Assembly (NCBI RefSeq): GCF_029238675.1
Contig: NZ_JAQWFR010000026.1
Location: forward strand, 1-64,000
Origin: Oceanicoccus sp.
Lineage (GTDB): Bacteria; Pseudomonadota; Gammaproteobacteria; Pseudomonadales; Dasaniaceae
Reading direction: 5' to 3'
DNA: 64,000 bases
The notes beneath the pieces are model-generated. The model had not been told where the DNA came from, ran no database searches, and saw only the letters and a program-made list of their open reading frames with translations. Below are positions 54,926-63,165 of this stretch, piece by piece. Position 1 is the first letter of the stretch. The number at the start of each line of letters is the position of its first letter. Made by a program: the position numbers and the translations under genes.

Positions 54926-54963
54926 GCAAAAAAAACCGCCTCTGGGAGGCGGCGGTCTTTTAC
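54926..54963 (+). terminator. Intrinsic terminator after trpS
   Basis: An A-run, CCGCCT, loop CTGGG, AGGCGG and then CGGTCTTTT. The stem is GC-rich; the A/T flanks would allow use on both strands, so it may also end the receptor gene transcript from the right. Confidence 0.75.
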
Positions 54964-55082
54964 TCGAGGGGAGAGCAAAAGATGGGGAGACGTTGAAATC
55001 TATAACTCCACTATAACAATGATCCCGGGAACTGCCACAAGGGTGTGTCGATTTTGTGGATTAGTACACAAAAATAAGCCGT

Positions 55083-57176
55083 TTAAAACGCTATTGAGAT
55101 ATCGGCGTAATAAGAGCGGGGCTCACCGATAAAGTAACGGTCCCCTGAGAAGCTGGAGAAATCAGCCCTTTCGGCATAATCTTCATTGGTCAGGTTATTG
55201 ACTCTCAGGCCCACACTGACTTGATTATTGAGCTGCTGGCGTACTCTCAAATGGATCAGGTCATGACCCTCATAGCTGTGTAGATTGTCGATATCGGTGT
55301 AATACCTACCCATAGACAGCCACTCTAATTCGGCCCGTGTGTTTACTGTGGGCTGCCATCCTAACTGAACCGTACTCATTCTTCTTGGGGCGGTATCTAC
55401 ATCATTGCCGTCGAGGTTAATATCATCATCGGAGCCAAACAGGCTAACATCACTGCTATATTTATGGCGGGCGAAGGTGCCTGAAGCCCTTAAATCCCAT
55501 TGCTTGCCCAGCTGCCAAAGCAGCTCGTATTCCAGCCCCAGATGTTCGGTCTGGCCATCATCGATATTAAGGCGCTGGGAAGATTGGAAAATCACATTGG
55601 TCTTTCTCATATAAAAACTGCTTAGGCTGTATTGTAGGCTTTCGCTGCTGCCGCGCAGCCCCCACTCGATACTATTAATTTCTTCCGAGTCCAGCCCCGC
55701 TTCCATCTGGCCGTTTTGCAAGCGGTACATTTCCGTTGCCTGTGGCGCTCTAAAGCCGTGGGCAAAGCGTAGGTAGGTGTTTAGCTGTTGATTGAGTTGA
55801 TGATTCAGGCTGGCGTTAGCCGAGATATTATCGAAGTCATCCTTACTGTCTTCAGGGCGGGTATAGCGACAGCCTTCTGCACCGGTAAAGCCATTAATAC
55901 AGGTCGAGCCGTCTTCGGCCGTATTCCCTGAAATTATCTGGTTATCGTAGTCGTATTCCAGATATTCATAACGCCCGCCAAATGACAGTACGGTATCGGC
56001 TTGAAGTCTGTAATCGGCACTGATAAAGGTGGCCAGCATTATGGCTTCAACCTCATAGTCATACTGTTTGCCTGCGGGGAATGAAGAAAAGCCACCTTGT
56101 TGGGATTGCTTGAGAAAAGCATCAGTCAACTCAGCATCAAAACCCTGGCGCAGGGTTAGGGTATCTGACAGGGTGCGCTGATAGCTGCTTTGAACCCCGG
56201 CGCTTTTCTGGCTATTTTCTTCCAGCGGCGTACCGGGTAAAAAGTGCATTAAGAATTCCATATCGGTATAGCGGGCGTAGGGCGTAATAATAAATACGCC
56301 GCCGTTGTTGAGTGATTTTTCAATCGAAGTTTGCAGTCTTAGTGACTGGCTGTCGCGGTAGGCTTCCGGGTTGGGGTTTTCCCGGCGGCGGTCACTGTCT
56401 TTATAAGCGTCTGTCCCCGCAACAAAGCCGGCGGTTTCCTGGTTGAGGTTGCTGATACTTAGCAGGGTATTGATCTTCAGCTTATCAGCGTTGTAATCAT
56501 GCCGTGCAGTCATTTTCTGTTGGTCAAAACCGGAATCATCCTTATAGCCACCATCGTGGGCGCCGTTAAGGTTTAGCCGGTAGCCGTGCTGGCCTGAGCG
56601 GTTACTTTGGCTGAATTTTATTCGGTAATAATCATTGGAGCCAGCTTCAATATTGAGTTGTTGCTGGGCGGCAACAGCTGGCTGGCTGATAACATTGATG
56701 ACACCGTGCAGGGCGTCTGAGCCATGCAAAACTGTGCCGGGGCCGCGCAATACTTCAATCCGTTGGGCCTGTTCGGTATTAATATCAAACAGTTGGTTTA
56801 CATTACAAAAACCGGTGGCGCGAACGGGCACGCCATCCTCTGCAACAGTAAAAGCACCGCAGCTACCAGCGCCAGTTAAGACCGGTGAGCGAATGGCGGT
56901 CAGGTGCTCCTGGCCGTTGCCTCGACTGATCCATACACCGGGCACACGGGCCAGGGTTTCATTGATATGTACGGCTGATATTTGCAGCAGCTCTTCCCCG
57001 GAAATCACTGATAAACTGGCAGCGCTATCTGTCAGGTTTTGCTGGGTGCGCGTGGCCGTGACTATGGTTGTTTCCATAGTTGTTTCTATACTGTTTTTGG
57101 TCTCAGCGTGGAGGGGTAGGGCAAGGTTTGTTATCAGTAAAACAGCCAGGCTAGTGCTGGTATCGAGCTTTAACAT
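55083..57176 (-). CDS. TonB-dependent outer-membrane receptor
   Basis: A 697-residue receptor for high-affinity uptake through the outer membrane. A signal peptide (about 1-24) precedes the plug domain: ETTIVTATRTQQNLTDSAAS (TonB-box region) and IEVLRGPGTVLHGSDALHGVI near 138. The barrel follows and ends with the aromatic ...ISIAF typical of outer-membrane proteins. In character it is closer to BtuB/siderophore-type receptors than to sugar (SusC) types. No Fur-box or cobalamin riboswitch was seen upstream and there are no transport genes beside it, so the ligand is open. Confidence 0.9.
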   Translation of the reverse strand: MLKLDTSTSLAVLLITNLALPLHAETKNSIETTMETTIVTATRTQQNLTDSAASLSVISGEELLQISAVHINETLARVPGVWISRGNGQEHLTAIRSPVLTGAGSCGAFTVAEDGVPVRATGFCNVNQLFDINTEQAQRIEVLRGPGTVLHGSDALHGVINVISQPAVAAQQQLNIEAGSNDYYRIKFSQSNRSGQHGYRLNLNGAHDGGYKDDSGFDQQKMTARHDYNADKLKINTLLSISNLNQETAGFVAGTDAYKDSDRRRENPNPEAYRDSQSLRLQTSIEKSLNNGGVFIITPYARYTDMEFLMHFLPGTPLEENSQKSAGVQSSYQRTLSDTLTLRQGFDAELTDAFLKQSQQGGFSSFPAGKQYDYEVEAIMLATFISADYRLQADTVLSFGGRYEYLEYDYDNQIISGNTAEDGSTCINGFTGAEGCRYTRPEDSKDDFDNISANASLNHQLNQQLNTYLRFAHGFRAPQATEMYRLQNGQMEAGLDSEEINSIEWGLRGSSESLQYSLSSFYMRKTNVIFQSSQRLNIDDGQTEHLGLEYELLWQLGKQWDLRASGTFARHKYSSDVSLFGSDDDINLDGNDVDTAPRRMSTVQLGWQPTVNTRAELEWLSMGRYYTDIDNLHSYEGHDLIHLRVRQQLNNQVSVGLRVNNLTNEDYAERADFSSFSGDRYFIGEPRSYYADISIAF

Positions 57177-57334
57177 ATGTATTGATAGTCTTTATGAGTT
57201 AAAAGAAGCCAACGGCTGCACATTATAGCCAATGCCATCGTAAATGTATTTGAATCCAGTAGTTTTTTAATCTAAGTTTAATAAATTAAATATTCAGTGT
57301 TTTAGTGTTTAGAAACAATATAAAGGGTGTAGAC

Positions 57335-58240
57335 ATGTCCTCTGACACACCAACACTTTTGGTCATTGGTTCGAAGGTTGTTTTAGATTCTCCGCTGTGC
57401 CGGCATTTACAGTCATCGTTGACACTGGCGCATGCCAGCAATGCAGATCAGGTGATTGACGTCACCACAGAAAATGAGGGTATTGACCTGCTGTTAATGG
57501 ATGTTGGCAGCATTGGGGACAGTGCCCACGAGACCTGTTTATGGTTAAAAACAGATCATGAAACCAGACACATGCCGATAGTGGTTATGCTGGGTGATAG
57601 TCAGGATGCGGCAAAATGGCTGCATATGGGTGCTGTTGATGTGATCACCCAGGGTAGCTCGGTTGAAGTGGTTGAAAGGCATTTAAATACACTGCTGGAG
57701 TTACAGCATAAAACCAGGTTGCTTACTGATATAGCCTCCCTTGATCCGCTAACGGCCCTGGCCAGCAAGCAGCGGTTGGATGAGTATCTGGATATAGAGT
57801 GGCGCCGTAGCTTGCGTGAATTTTATCCCCTGTCGCTGATCAGTATCGATATTGACCTGTTTACCGCCTATAACGACCAGAACGGTTTAGCTAGTGGTGA
57901 TGATGCCTTAAAGCGTATTGCCCGTGTACTGGATAGCAGCAGCAATCGAGCAGCAGATATGGTATCCCGCTATCAAAATGATCAGTTTATGGTGTTATTG
58001 CCAGCGCTGGAACTAGAGAACGCACTGCATGTTGCTGAACGTATGGTGGAGGCTGTAGCCGCTCTGGGGATTCCCCATCCCACTTCAACCGTGGCAGATG
58101 TTTTAACGGTGAGTGCGGGGGTTGCTACTATTGAACCTTCCCGTGACAAGCGTTACCAGGACTTAATGGATGAGGCGCAGGAAATGCTTTATCGCTCGCA
58201 ACACGATGGTGGCAACCAGACCCAGGGCGTCTCGCTGTAG
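57335..58240 (+). CDS. Degenerate receiver + degenerate GGDEF protein
   Basis: A 301-residue protein with the layout of a PleD-like regulator. The N-terminal receiver-like domain lacks the paired acidic residues after strand 1 (LLVIGSKVV) and the conserved Lys, though an Asp remains in LLLMDVGS near 55. The GGDEF domain (SLDPLTALASKQRLDEYL near 145) has S-G-D-D-A in place of G-G-[DE]-E-F. It is therefore unlikely to make cyclic di-GMP, and probably acts by binding. The ATG at 57335 has AAGGG 7 bases before it. csrA follows after 432 bases, in the same direction. Confidence 0.82.
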   Translation: MSSDTPTLLVIGSKVVLDSPLCRHLQSSLTLAHASNADQVIDVTTENEGIDLLLMDVGSIGDSAHETCLWLKTDHETRHMPIVVMLGDSQDAAKWLHMGAVDVITQGSSVEVVERHLNTLLELQHKTRLLTDIASLDPLTALASKQRLDEYLDIEWRRSLREFYPLSLISIDIDLFTAYNDQNGLASGDDALKRIARVLDSSSNRAADMVSRYQNDQFMVLLPALELENALHVAERMVEAVAALGIPHPTSTVADVLTVSAGVATIEPSRDKRYQDLMDEAQEMLYRSQHDGGNQTQGVSL

Positions 58241-58672
58241 TCTGCTATTCCCTAATTATAAATTATCAGTTCCTGGCTACTTTTGCCTACTTTTACCTAC
58301 GCACCACCTTTCATGGTTGTCCCAGATGCTGATATCAGCAGTACTACCATTAGAACACTTCAGTTGAAAGTGTGAGTAAATAGCGTTATCAACCTCATAG
58401 TTGCAGCTCCGGAAGTCATTGATAATGATCAAATACTCATAATGCTAAATAGGGTTTTGTGATTTCGGCAGTGTCGCCTGTCAATGCCGGGTTTCTTATA
58501 ATTGGGTGACAAACTACCGTTTTACCTGTGTGAATTGCAACCTTTGAAAAAATTAAGTTGCATTGCTTGTGATTGGCATGAAAGAATAGTCACAGGGCCG
58601 TTAGAAGGCGGCCCAATATAATATGATAATGATTGTGCACGTCAAAGTGCACACAAAAAACTGAGAAGCAAT
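58241..58672. other. Intergenic region before csrA
   Basis: 432 bases. The left half contains a gene-like fragment on the - strand (58277-58432); the right half is AT-rich with a TATAAT at 58617-58622 and GTGCAC-N6-GTGCAC at 58635-58652 near csrA. No RNA gene is recognised. Confidence 0.6.
58277..58432 (-). pseudogene. Possible protein-coding relic, C-terminal part
   Basis: A frame of about 51 codons ends in TAG and reads like a folded protein (NDFRSCNYEVDNAIYSHFQ, KCSNGSTADISIWDN, ERWCVGKS) with three Cys. It is closed upstream by a stop at about 58445, and only a TTG could start it. Most likely the end of a lost secreted or lipoprotein gene. Confidence 0.3.
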
Positions 58673-58876
58673 ATGTTAATTTTAACACGTAGAATTGGTG
58701 AGAATCTGATTATTGGAGATGATGTAACCATCTCGGTATTGGGTGTAAAAGGCAATCAGGTAAGAATCGGTATTGATGCGCCAAAGGAAGTTCAAGTTCA
58801 TCGAGAAGAGATCTACAACCGTATCCAGCTTGAAAAAAATGGTGCTGCCAAGGGTGAGGCGAACGGAAACGTATAA
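58673..58876 (+). CDS. csrA: Carbon storage regulator CsrA (RsmA)
   Basis: A 67-residue RNA-binding regulator that blocks or stabilises target mRNAs at GGA motifs. [34 protein letters not shown] and [11 protein letters not shown] are complete, including the C-terminal Arg of the RNA-binding surface. It is monocistronic here; in many relatives it lies between alaS/lysC and tRNA genes. It is known to control motility and biofilm switching, which fits the flagellar content of the window only in general. Confidence 0.96.
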   Translation: MLILTRRIGENLIIGDDVTISVLGVKGNQVRIGIDAPKEVQVHREEIYNRIQLEKNGAAKGEANGNV

Positions 58877-58942
58877 TTACGTTTCCCCTCACTGATCTAT
58901 CTCAATACTTTAGCTCTCAAGCGGTTGGGGTTTGCCAGCAGC

Positions 58943-59380
58943 CTATAAGCAGCGTAATTCATAATATAAGTAAAAATCCTTTTCAACGGGTTTACTCCAT
59001 TCCTTGATTTTTTCCCAGCCTTTGGGGCATAAACTTGCCATCTGTTTATGCAGTGCTTCGATGACATAAAAGGCGGAGTAGGGTGTTTCCGTACTGCGTT
59101 TCAGGCTGTACCGCTCTCGTACCTGATACTCTCGTCCTGTGTTGCTATCGCTTGATTGATGCTCTTCTTTTTCTGACAGTGGCAAAGCATCGGTTTTGGC
59201 TTTGTTGGTGCTTGTTGTGATTGATTTTTTTTCCCAGGTTTTCTTGTCTGGGTTTTTATCACGGTGGAATGCTTCAAAATCCAGAGAGTCAGCATCGTCC
59301 ACGTCAAAGTCTGCGATAACAGGGTTGGCGTAAACAAGACTCATCAAAAGAATTAATAGATATGGGGGAAGACGGTACAT
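58943..59380 (-). CDS. Secreted protein of unknown function
   Basis: Not recognised. A 145-residue protein with a signal peptide (about 1-23, ending NPVIA before DFDVDD), a charged low-complexity middle rich in Lys, Ser and Thr, and a more conserved-looking C-terminal domain (YSAFYVIEALHKQMASLCPKG, FYLYYELRCL) with two Cys that could form a disulfide in the periplasm. Upstream and downstream genes give no functional hint. Confidence 0.6.
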   Translation of the reverse strand: MYRLPPYLLILLMSLVYANPVIADFDVDDADSLDFEAFHRDKNPDKKTWEKKSITTSTNKAKTDALPLSEKEEHQSSDSNTGREYQVRERYSLKRSTETPYSAFYVIEALHKQMASLCPKGWEKIKEWSKPVEKDFYLYYELRCL

Positions 59381-59403
59381 GGTATTTCTCTGGTAGGAAA
59401 ATG

Positions 59404-59432
59404 GTCATCAGGAGCCTGGTGCCCCTGATGAC
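59404..59432. terminator. Hairpin downstream of porin gene
   Basis: GTCATCAGG and CCTGATGAC form a perfect 9-bp stem around an 11-base loop, with a second weaker stem (AAATGCT/AGCATTT, 59443-59461) between it and the porin stop. Position suggests 3'-end formation or protection for the porin mRNA; a long T-run is missing. Confidence 0.5.
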
Positions 59433-59464
59433 TAGTGCAGGTAAATGCTATAGAAGCATTTGCA

Positions 59465-60424
59465 TTAGAACTTAATTTCGTAACCAATGCCTACGATATC
59501 ATCTTCTGCAGCAGCGCCAGCTTCATCATATTCAATGTTGGAGTAATAACCGAAAAGCTTTGAGCTCTTATTTAGTTTGTAGTCCACACCCAAGGCGATT
59601 TGAGTCGCTTCCAGATCAACGCCTAACTCTTCAGTGTCACTAGTGCCATATTGTGCTTTAAACACATAGCTGCCTACGGGGTATTCACCGCTGATAAGAT
59701 AGCCATCTTGCTCGATGTCATCATTACTATCGGAAGACTCACCATCTTGAATAAGGGCGCCAATTTTACCATCGCCAACCTTTATTTCAGCTACCAGGCG
59801 AGTGATATCAGCCCTTTCACCATCCTTGCCAACATCGCTGTCATTCGCCAAAGCAACAGAGAACGTCTCGTTTTTATAAGACAGGGCGATAGAGGTACCA
59901 TCGGCAACACCGTCATCACCGTCAGATCCTTCACCTGGTATCACTGCAGCTGTAACGGAAAAACCGTTCATATTAGGTGTTTTGTACATGATGATATTGT
60001 TGACGCGGTTTTCACCTGCGAAGATATTTTTAATATCACCATTGTCCAGATCATTAAAGCGGTCAACTTTGCCCTGGGCCATTTTTGTAGGCGTATCGTG
60101 TTTACCTGCTAAAAGGGTTCCCCAGTTGCCTTGAAAACCGCCATAGATATTACGCTGTGAAAATTCATCATCATCACCATCAACAGAAATTTGATATTCT
60201 GCTTTGTAGATAGCTTTTAAATTATCATTGATCGCAATGGAACCTTTGACTCCGACACGTGAAGCATTACTTGAAAGCTCCCATTGATCGTCGCCATTAG
60301 TTTCGTAGTCAACAGTGTTTAAACTAACGTTAACTTTGCCGTAAACCGTAATATCGCCAGCATAAGCTGAAGAAGCCATAACAGAAGCGGCAGCGATTGC
60401 AGCAGGTAATAATTTATAATTCAT
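59465..60424 (-). CDS. Gram-negative trimeric porin
   Basis: A 319-residue outer-membrane porin of the general (OmpC-like, Porin_4) group. Signal peptide MNYKLLPAAIAAASVMA... ends SSAYA before GDITVYGKVNVSLN, the usual first strand. GFQGNWGTLLAGKHDTP near 100 is the loop-3 constriction signature of this family, and the C-terminus GIGYEIKF ends in Phe. Acidic loops suggest some cation preference. GGGAGAC 9 bases before the ATG supports the start over a longer frame. Confidence 0.9.
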   Translation of the reverse strand: MNYKLLPAAIAAASVMASSAYAGDITVYGKVNVSLNTVDYETNGDDQWELSSNASRVGVKGSIAINDNLKAIYKAEYQISVDGDDDEFSQRNIYGGFQGNWGTLLAGKHDTPTKMAQGKVDRFNDLDNGDIKNIFAGENRVNNIIMYKTPNMNGFSVTAAVIPGEGSDGDDGVADGTSIALSYKNETFSVALANDSDVGKDGERADITRLVAEIKVGDGKIGALIQDGESSDSNDDIEQDGYLISGEYPVGSYVFKAQYGTSDTEELGVDLEATQIALGVDYKLNKSSKLFGYYSNIEYDEAGAAAEDDIVGIGYEIKF

Positions 60425-60876
60425 CAGGTTGTCTCCCAAAAGTTTATTTATTATAGCGAGCGAATCTCGCGCACTATACTCAACATCATTCCAAAACCGA
60501 CACCCCTGTAGGTTTTGAATAAGGCGATTGTGGAGCATAGATGTTTCATAAATATGACAGTCAAGTCATAAAAATAAAATCCTTCTAAGTATAGATGAAA
60601 TATAAATTTAGCAATTATTATTTTATTTTTAATCAATGGGTTAGCGTAAGCACTTATTAAAAATTATAGTAAAGTCATACTCAGGCAGGGTTGAGCTGAT
60701 TGTTTTTTGATCGAATTTTTAACGATTTGTTACAGCGTAAAAGCGGATAAGGCCTGATCTTTGGGTGTTGTGGCTGGTGTTTAAGCGGATTACCGTCTAT
60801 GTTTTTTGCCAGTGCTTTATATATTATGCAAGCGTTTTGCCGCTTCTATAAACCCTGTGAGCCCCGTGGAGAAATT
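60425..60876. other. Divergent AT-rich region upstream of porin gene
   Basis: 452 bases. The part next to the porin gene is AT-rich and should hold its promoter and regulatory sites. No clear OmpR or other operator could be read. Confidence 0.6.
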
Positions 60877-61527
60877 GTGAATCGTCTTTCAGATGTTGTG
60901 CTAGAAAATGCAGATGCTCTATTGTCGGCCACCAAGAGTATCGATTTTAACAAAGTCCTCAACCATGATGTTGCCGAGGTGAAAAAGCTTAAAGGGGCTT
61001 TGAAGTCTTTACAGATATCTGGAAAGCGTTTGGATGAGTCTCTGGATAAATATGCCAGCAAGCCAATAGACGGTTCCTCCGGTAGCAATGAGAGTTTTGA
61101 TTCATTGGACGATCTGCCGCCTTTAGATGATATGGATATGGCCGAGCTGGAAGCTGCTGACGGCTCTGCCAGCACAGAGGCACCTTTTGGTAACAAAGAT
61201 GAAATTATGGCTGCTTTAGCTGTGGAAGGTTTGGATGGCAGGGCAGGCATGGTTTACAACAGTCTTTCAGATTCTCGCACCTTGCCTTTTGGCCAGGTTC
61301 ATCACCGTCGCGGAGTACCACGATTTGATGTGGTCGTTGCGCCGGACTTTGCGCCAGTTTCCGGTATGCACGGTGTATTTATTTCCACCTCAGAAATCAT
61401 GTCTATTATCCTGCCCTCAGATAATGCCAGCGCCGACTGGCAAGTACTAAAAAGAAAGCCTTTTAACAGCAGTGAAGAAATGATCGATTATCTTTCACTT
61501 ATTTCTGCAGGCTTCGATTTACCTTAG
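60877..61527 (+). CDS. Acidic protein of unknown function
   Basis: Not recognised. About 216 residues from the GTG at 60877 (GGAGA 4 bases before it); an upstream ATG at 60799 would add 26 residues with no clear signal peptide. The N-terminal 60 residues are helical (LSDVVLENADALLSATKSI, LKGALKSLQISGKRLDESLD), followed by an acidic, Ser/Asp-rich linker (SLDDLPPLDDMDMAELE). A compact C-terminal domain follows (GLDGRAGMVYNSLSD, RFDVVVAPDFAPVSG, WQVLKRKPFNSSEEM). No membrane segment. The three-part layout looks like an adaptor or scaffold protein, but this is a guess. Confidence 0.65.
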   Translation: MNRLSDVVLENADALLSATKSIDFNKVLNHDVAEVKKLKGALKSLQISGKRLDESLDKYASKPIDGSSGSNESFDSLDDLPPLDDMDMAELEAADGSASTEAPFGNKDEIMAALAVEGLDGRAGMVYNSLSDSRTLPFGQVHHRRGVPRFDVVVAPDFAPVSGMHGVFISTSEIMSIILPSDNASADWQVLKRKPFNSSEEMIDYLSLISAGFDLP

Positions 61528-61807
61528 TTTTTTGTCCACAGATGCTGTGGATAACTTGGTGGATAAGATGTTCAGTTTGAGCGCTAACGCACAACTGGCG
61601 ATGGGCTACTTAAATTGTATAAAAAATAGTCATATAGCCTTAATTCCTTTTAAATCAATATGTTATGATATTAAGTTAAAGTAATTTTTACACTTCTTAC
61701 TAATCATTACTCTTTCCAAGTATAAAAAACAAGTGTGTGAATAAGTTTTTTATTGGTAATGGGGAATTTATCTTGGGCGCTCACCTGAAAAGTAAACGCA
61801 TTGCGGC

Positions 61808-62164
61808 TTATCTGCCAGTGTAAATACAACCACTGGTACAGGTTTCTTTAACTTCTATTTTACTCAGCAAGGGCAGGCTGGGCTTAAGCTCCTGCCATAT
61901 CCAGCGACTCAGATTTTCGCTGGTCGGGTTTTCCAGGCCGGGAATATCGTTCAGGTAGTAGTGGTCCAGCCGTTCAAGGATCGGTTTAAAGGCCACTTTC
62001 AGTTCATAAAAATCCATTACCCATCCTGTTTGCGGTTCTACATCGCCTGCGACATAAACGCGAACATAAAAGGAGTGACCATGCAGCCGTGCACATTTAT
62101 GCCCTTCGGGTACATTAGGTAAACGGTGGGCAGCTTCAAAAGTAAATTCTTTATATATTTCCAT
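61808..62164 (-). CDS. queD: 6-carboxytetrahydropterin synthase QueD
   Basis: Second step of queuosine/7-deazaguanine synthesis. 118 residues of the short E. coli-type enzyme. Zinc-binding His residues are in FEAAHRLP and [10 protein letters not shown], the catalytic Cys is in KCARLHGH near 24, and [13 protein letters not shown] and KEVETCTSG-like VKETCTSGC complete the fold. AGGG 5 bases before the ATG. No other que genes are adjacent. No preQ1 riboswitch was found upstream. Confidence 0.94.
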   Translation of the reverse strand: MEIYKEFTFEAAHRLPNVPEGHKCARLHGHSFYVRVYVAGDVEPQTGWVMDFYELKVAFKPILERLDHYYLNDIPGLENPTSENLSRWIWQELKPSLPLLSKIEVKETCTSGCIYTGR

Positions 62165-62166
62165 GG

Positions 62167-62247
62167 TTACCCTATTAGTGTGGTTAGATGTGCGGGTGCG
62201 GCGTAAGTGTAATCATCCTGCAAAGAGCTGTACAGCACCTGATCCAT
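62167..62247 (-). CDS. Possible 26-codon leader ORF before queD
   Basis: ATG at 62247 starts a short frame ([12 protein letters not shown], then [14 protein letters not shown]) whose stop is 2 bases before the queD ATG, so the two could be translationally coupled. No ribosome site precedes it. The frame stays open upstream to about 62315, so it may equally be the end of a lost gene. Confidence 0.25.
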   Translation of the reverse strand: MDQVLYSSLQDDYTYAAPAHLTTLIG

Positions 62248-62397
62248 ATCGTTAGACGGTAAAATTTCACGATTATTTTTTGTGCATAAAGGCGTGGAAA
62301 TTGGGCTAATTTTTCATCTGTATTTACTTAAAAAGTACCTATAAAACAAACAATTAGTTCAGTTTTAAAAAAACTTATAATTTTTCTATTTAGGGGT

Positions 62398-62425
62398 TTG
62401 ACAAGAAAGGCCATTACTGTAGAAT
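62398..62425 (+). promoter_or_regulatory. Sigma-70 promoter of the tRNA operon
   Basis: TTGACA (62398-62403), 16-base spacer, TAGAAT (62420-62425), then a GC-rich stretch (GCGCCC) at the expected start site, the kind of discriminator seen in stringently controlled stable-RNA promoters. It lies 17 bases before tRNA-Val. Confidence 0.85.
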
Positions 62426-62442
62426 GCGCCCACGTTCGAGAG

Positions 62443-62518
62443 GGGTGATTAGCTCAGCTGGGAGAGCATCGCCCTTACAAGGCGAGGGTCGGCGGTTCGA
62501 TCCCGTCATCACCCACCA
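62443..62518 (+). tRNA. tRNA-Val (anticodon TAC)
   Basis: 76 bases with encoded CCA. Acceptor GGGTGAT pairs with ATCACCC; the anticodon loop is CTTACAA between TCGCC and GGCGA, reading TAC (valine GUA). D-arm AGCTCAGCTGGGAGAGC and T-loop GGTTCGATCC are normal. Confidence 0.97.
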
Positions 62519-62589
62519 CTTTCGGATCGTCCTTTTAAGCTGCTTCAGCCCTGACAAGCTGAGTTAACATTAGCAGCCGCCGGTTATGC

Positions 62590-62666
62590 GGACCGGTAGT
62601 TCAGTTGGTTAGAATGCCGGCCTGTCACGCCGGAGGTCGCGAGTTCGAGTCTCGTCCGGTCCGCCA
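62590..62666 (+). tRNA. tRNA-Asp (anticodon GTC)
   Basis: 77 bases with encoded CCA. Acceptor GGACCGG pairs with CCGGTCC, discriminator G. The anticodon loop CTGTCAC between GCCGG and CCGG reads GTC (aspartate). D-arm GTTCAGTTGGTTAGAAT and GAGTTCGAGTC T-arm match bacterial tRNA-Asp. It is 71 bases after tRNA-Val and is probably co-transcribed. Confidence 0.97.
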
Positions 62667-62770
62667 TTTATCTGTTTGATTCCCTTATCTTTTTTATTTT
62701 CCAAGCCCGTTTGGGACCATTTCTGTTTTTTATCCACCGTCGATTCAGGCTTTCAACGCCGTTCCCGTCA

Positions 62771-62980
62771 TTAATCATTACGTGTTTTTGAATGCGTCTG
62801 TTCTAATAGGTGATCAATGAGATCGTCGTAGTCGATGCCATTGCGGGACTGGTAATTCACATAGCGCTGCCCACGAGAGAAATGGCTATCCGTAATTAAC
62901 ATAAAGTCCTTATTGCTGGTTACCTCGCTGTCCAGACGATGAGTCAGCCACTCCGGTAGTGCTGGTACAAAGTCTGGGAT
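62771..62980 (-). pseudogene. Gene relic, C-terminal fragment of unknown protein
   Basis: An open frame ending in TAA reads like real protein (PDFVPALPEWLTHRLDSEV, FMLITDSHFSRGQRYVNYQ, GIDYDDLIDHLLEQ), but it has no start until an internal ATG at 62902 and its upstream end overlaps the AraC relic on the other strand. I do not recognise the family. It is best seen as debris of a deletion. Confidence 0.4.
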
Positions 62981-63165
62981 TTAGAATTATCTGCGATGAA
63001 GTGAAAAATGTGCTGGCAAAGAAGTACCTGACGGAAACTGAAATTTCCGTCGAGGATATCGCTCATTTGCTGGGTTGTACCGAAATGACCAATTCCCGTC
63101 GGGCCTTTATTCGCTGGAATAAGATGGCTCCAAGTAAGTTCTGTGGGACGCCGAATAGTTACTAA
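62959..63165 (+). pseudogene. AraC-family regulator relic, last ~65 residues
   Basis: CDEVKNVLAKKYLTETEISVED-like sequence followed by IAHLLGCTEMTNSRRAFIRWN and KMAPSKF matches the second helix-turn-helix of AraC/XylS regulators with normal spacing to the C-terminus. The first half of the DNA-binding domain and the whole sensor domain (together over 200 residues) are missing, and upstream sequence is unrelated. It cannot act as a normal regulator. Confidence 0.65.

Noticed and set aside
54911-55132. 73-residue ORF after trpS
   Set aside because: It crosses the trpS terminator and the end of the receptor gene, has a basic random composition, and no ribosome site.
58616-58655. Fur box or CsrA-binding leader before csrA
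   Set aside because: GATAATGATT resembles only half of a Fur site and no GGA hairpins are present near the start codon.
62165-62300. preQ1 riboswitch upstream of queD
   Set aside because: No CUAN-type loop with A-rich tail or matching stem could be found.
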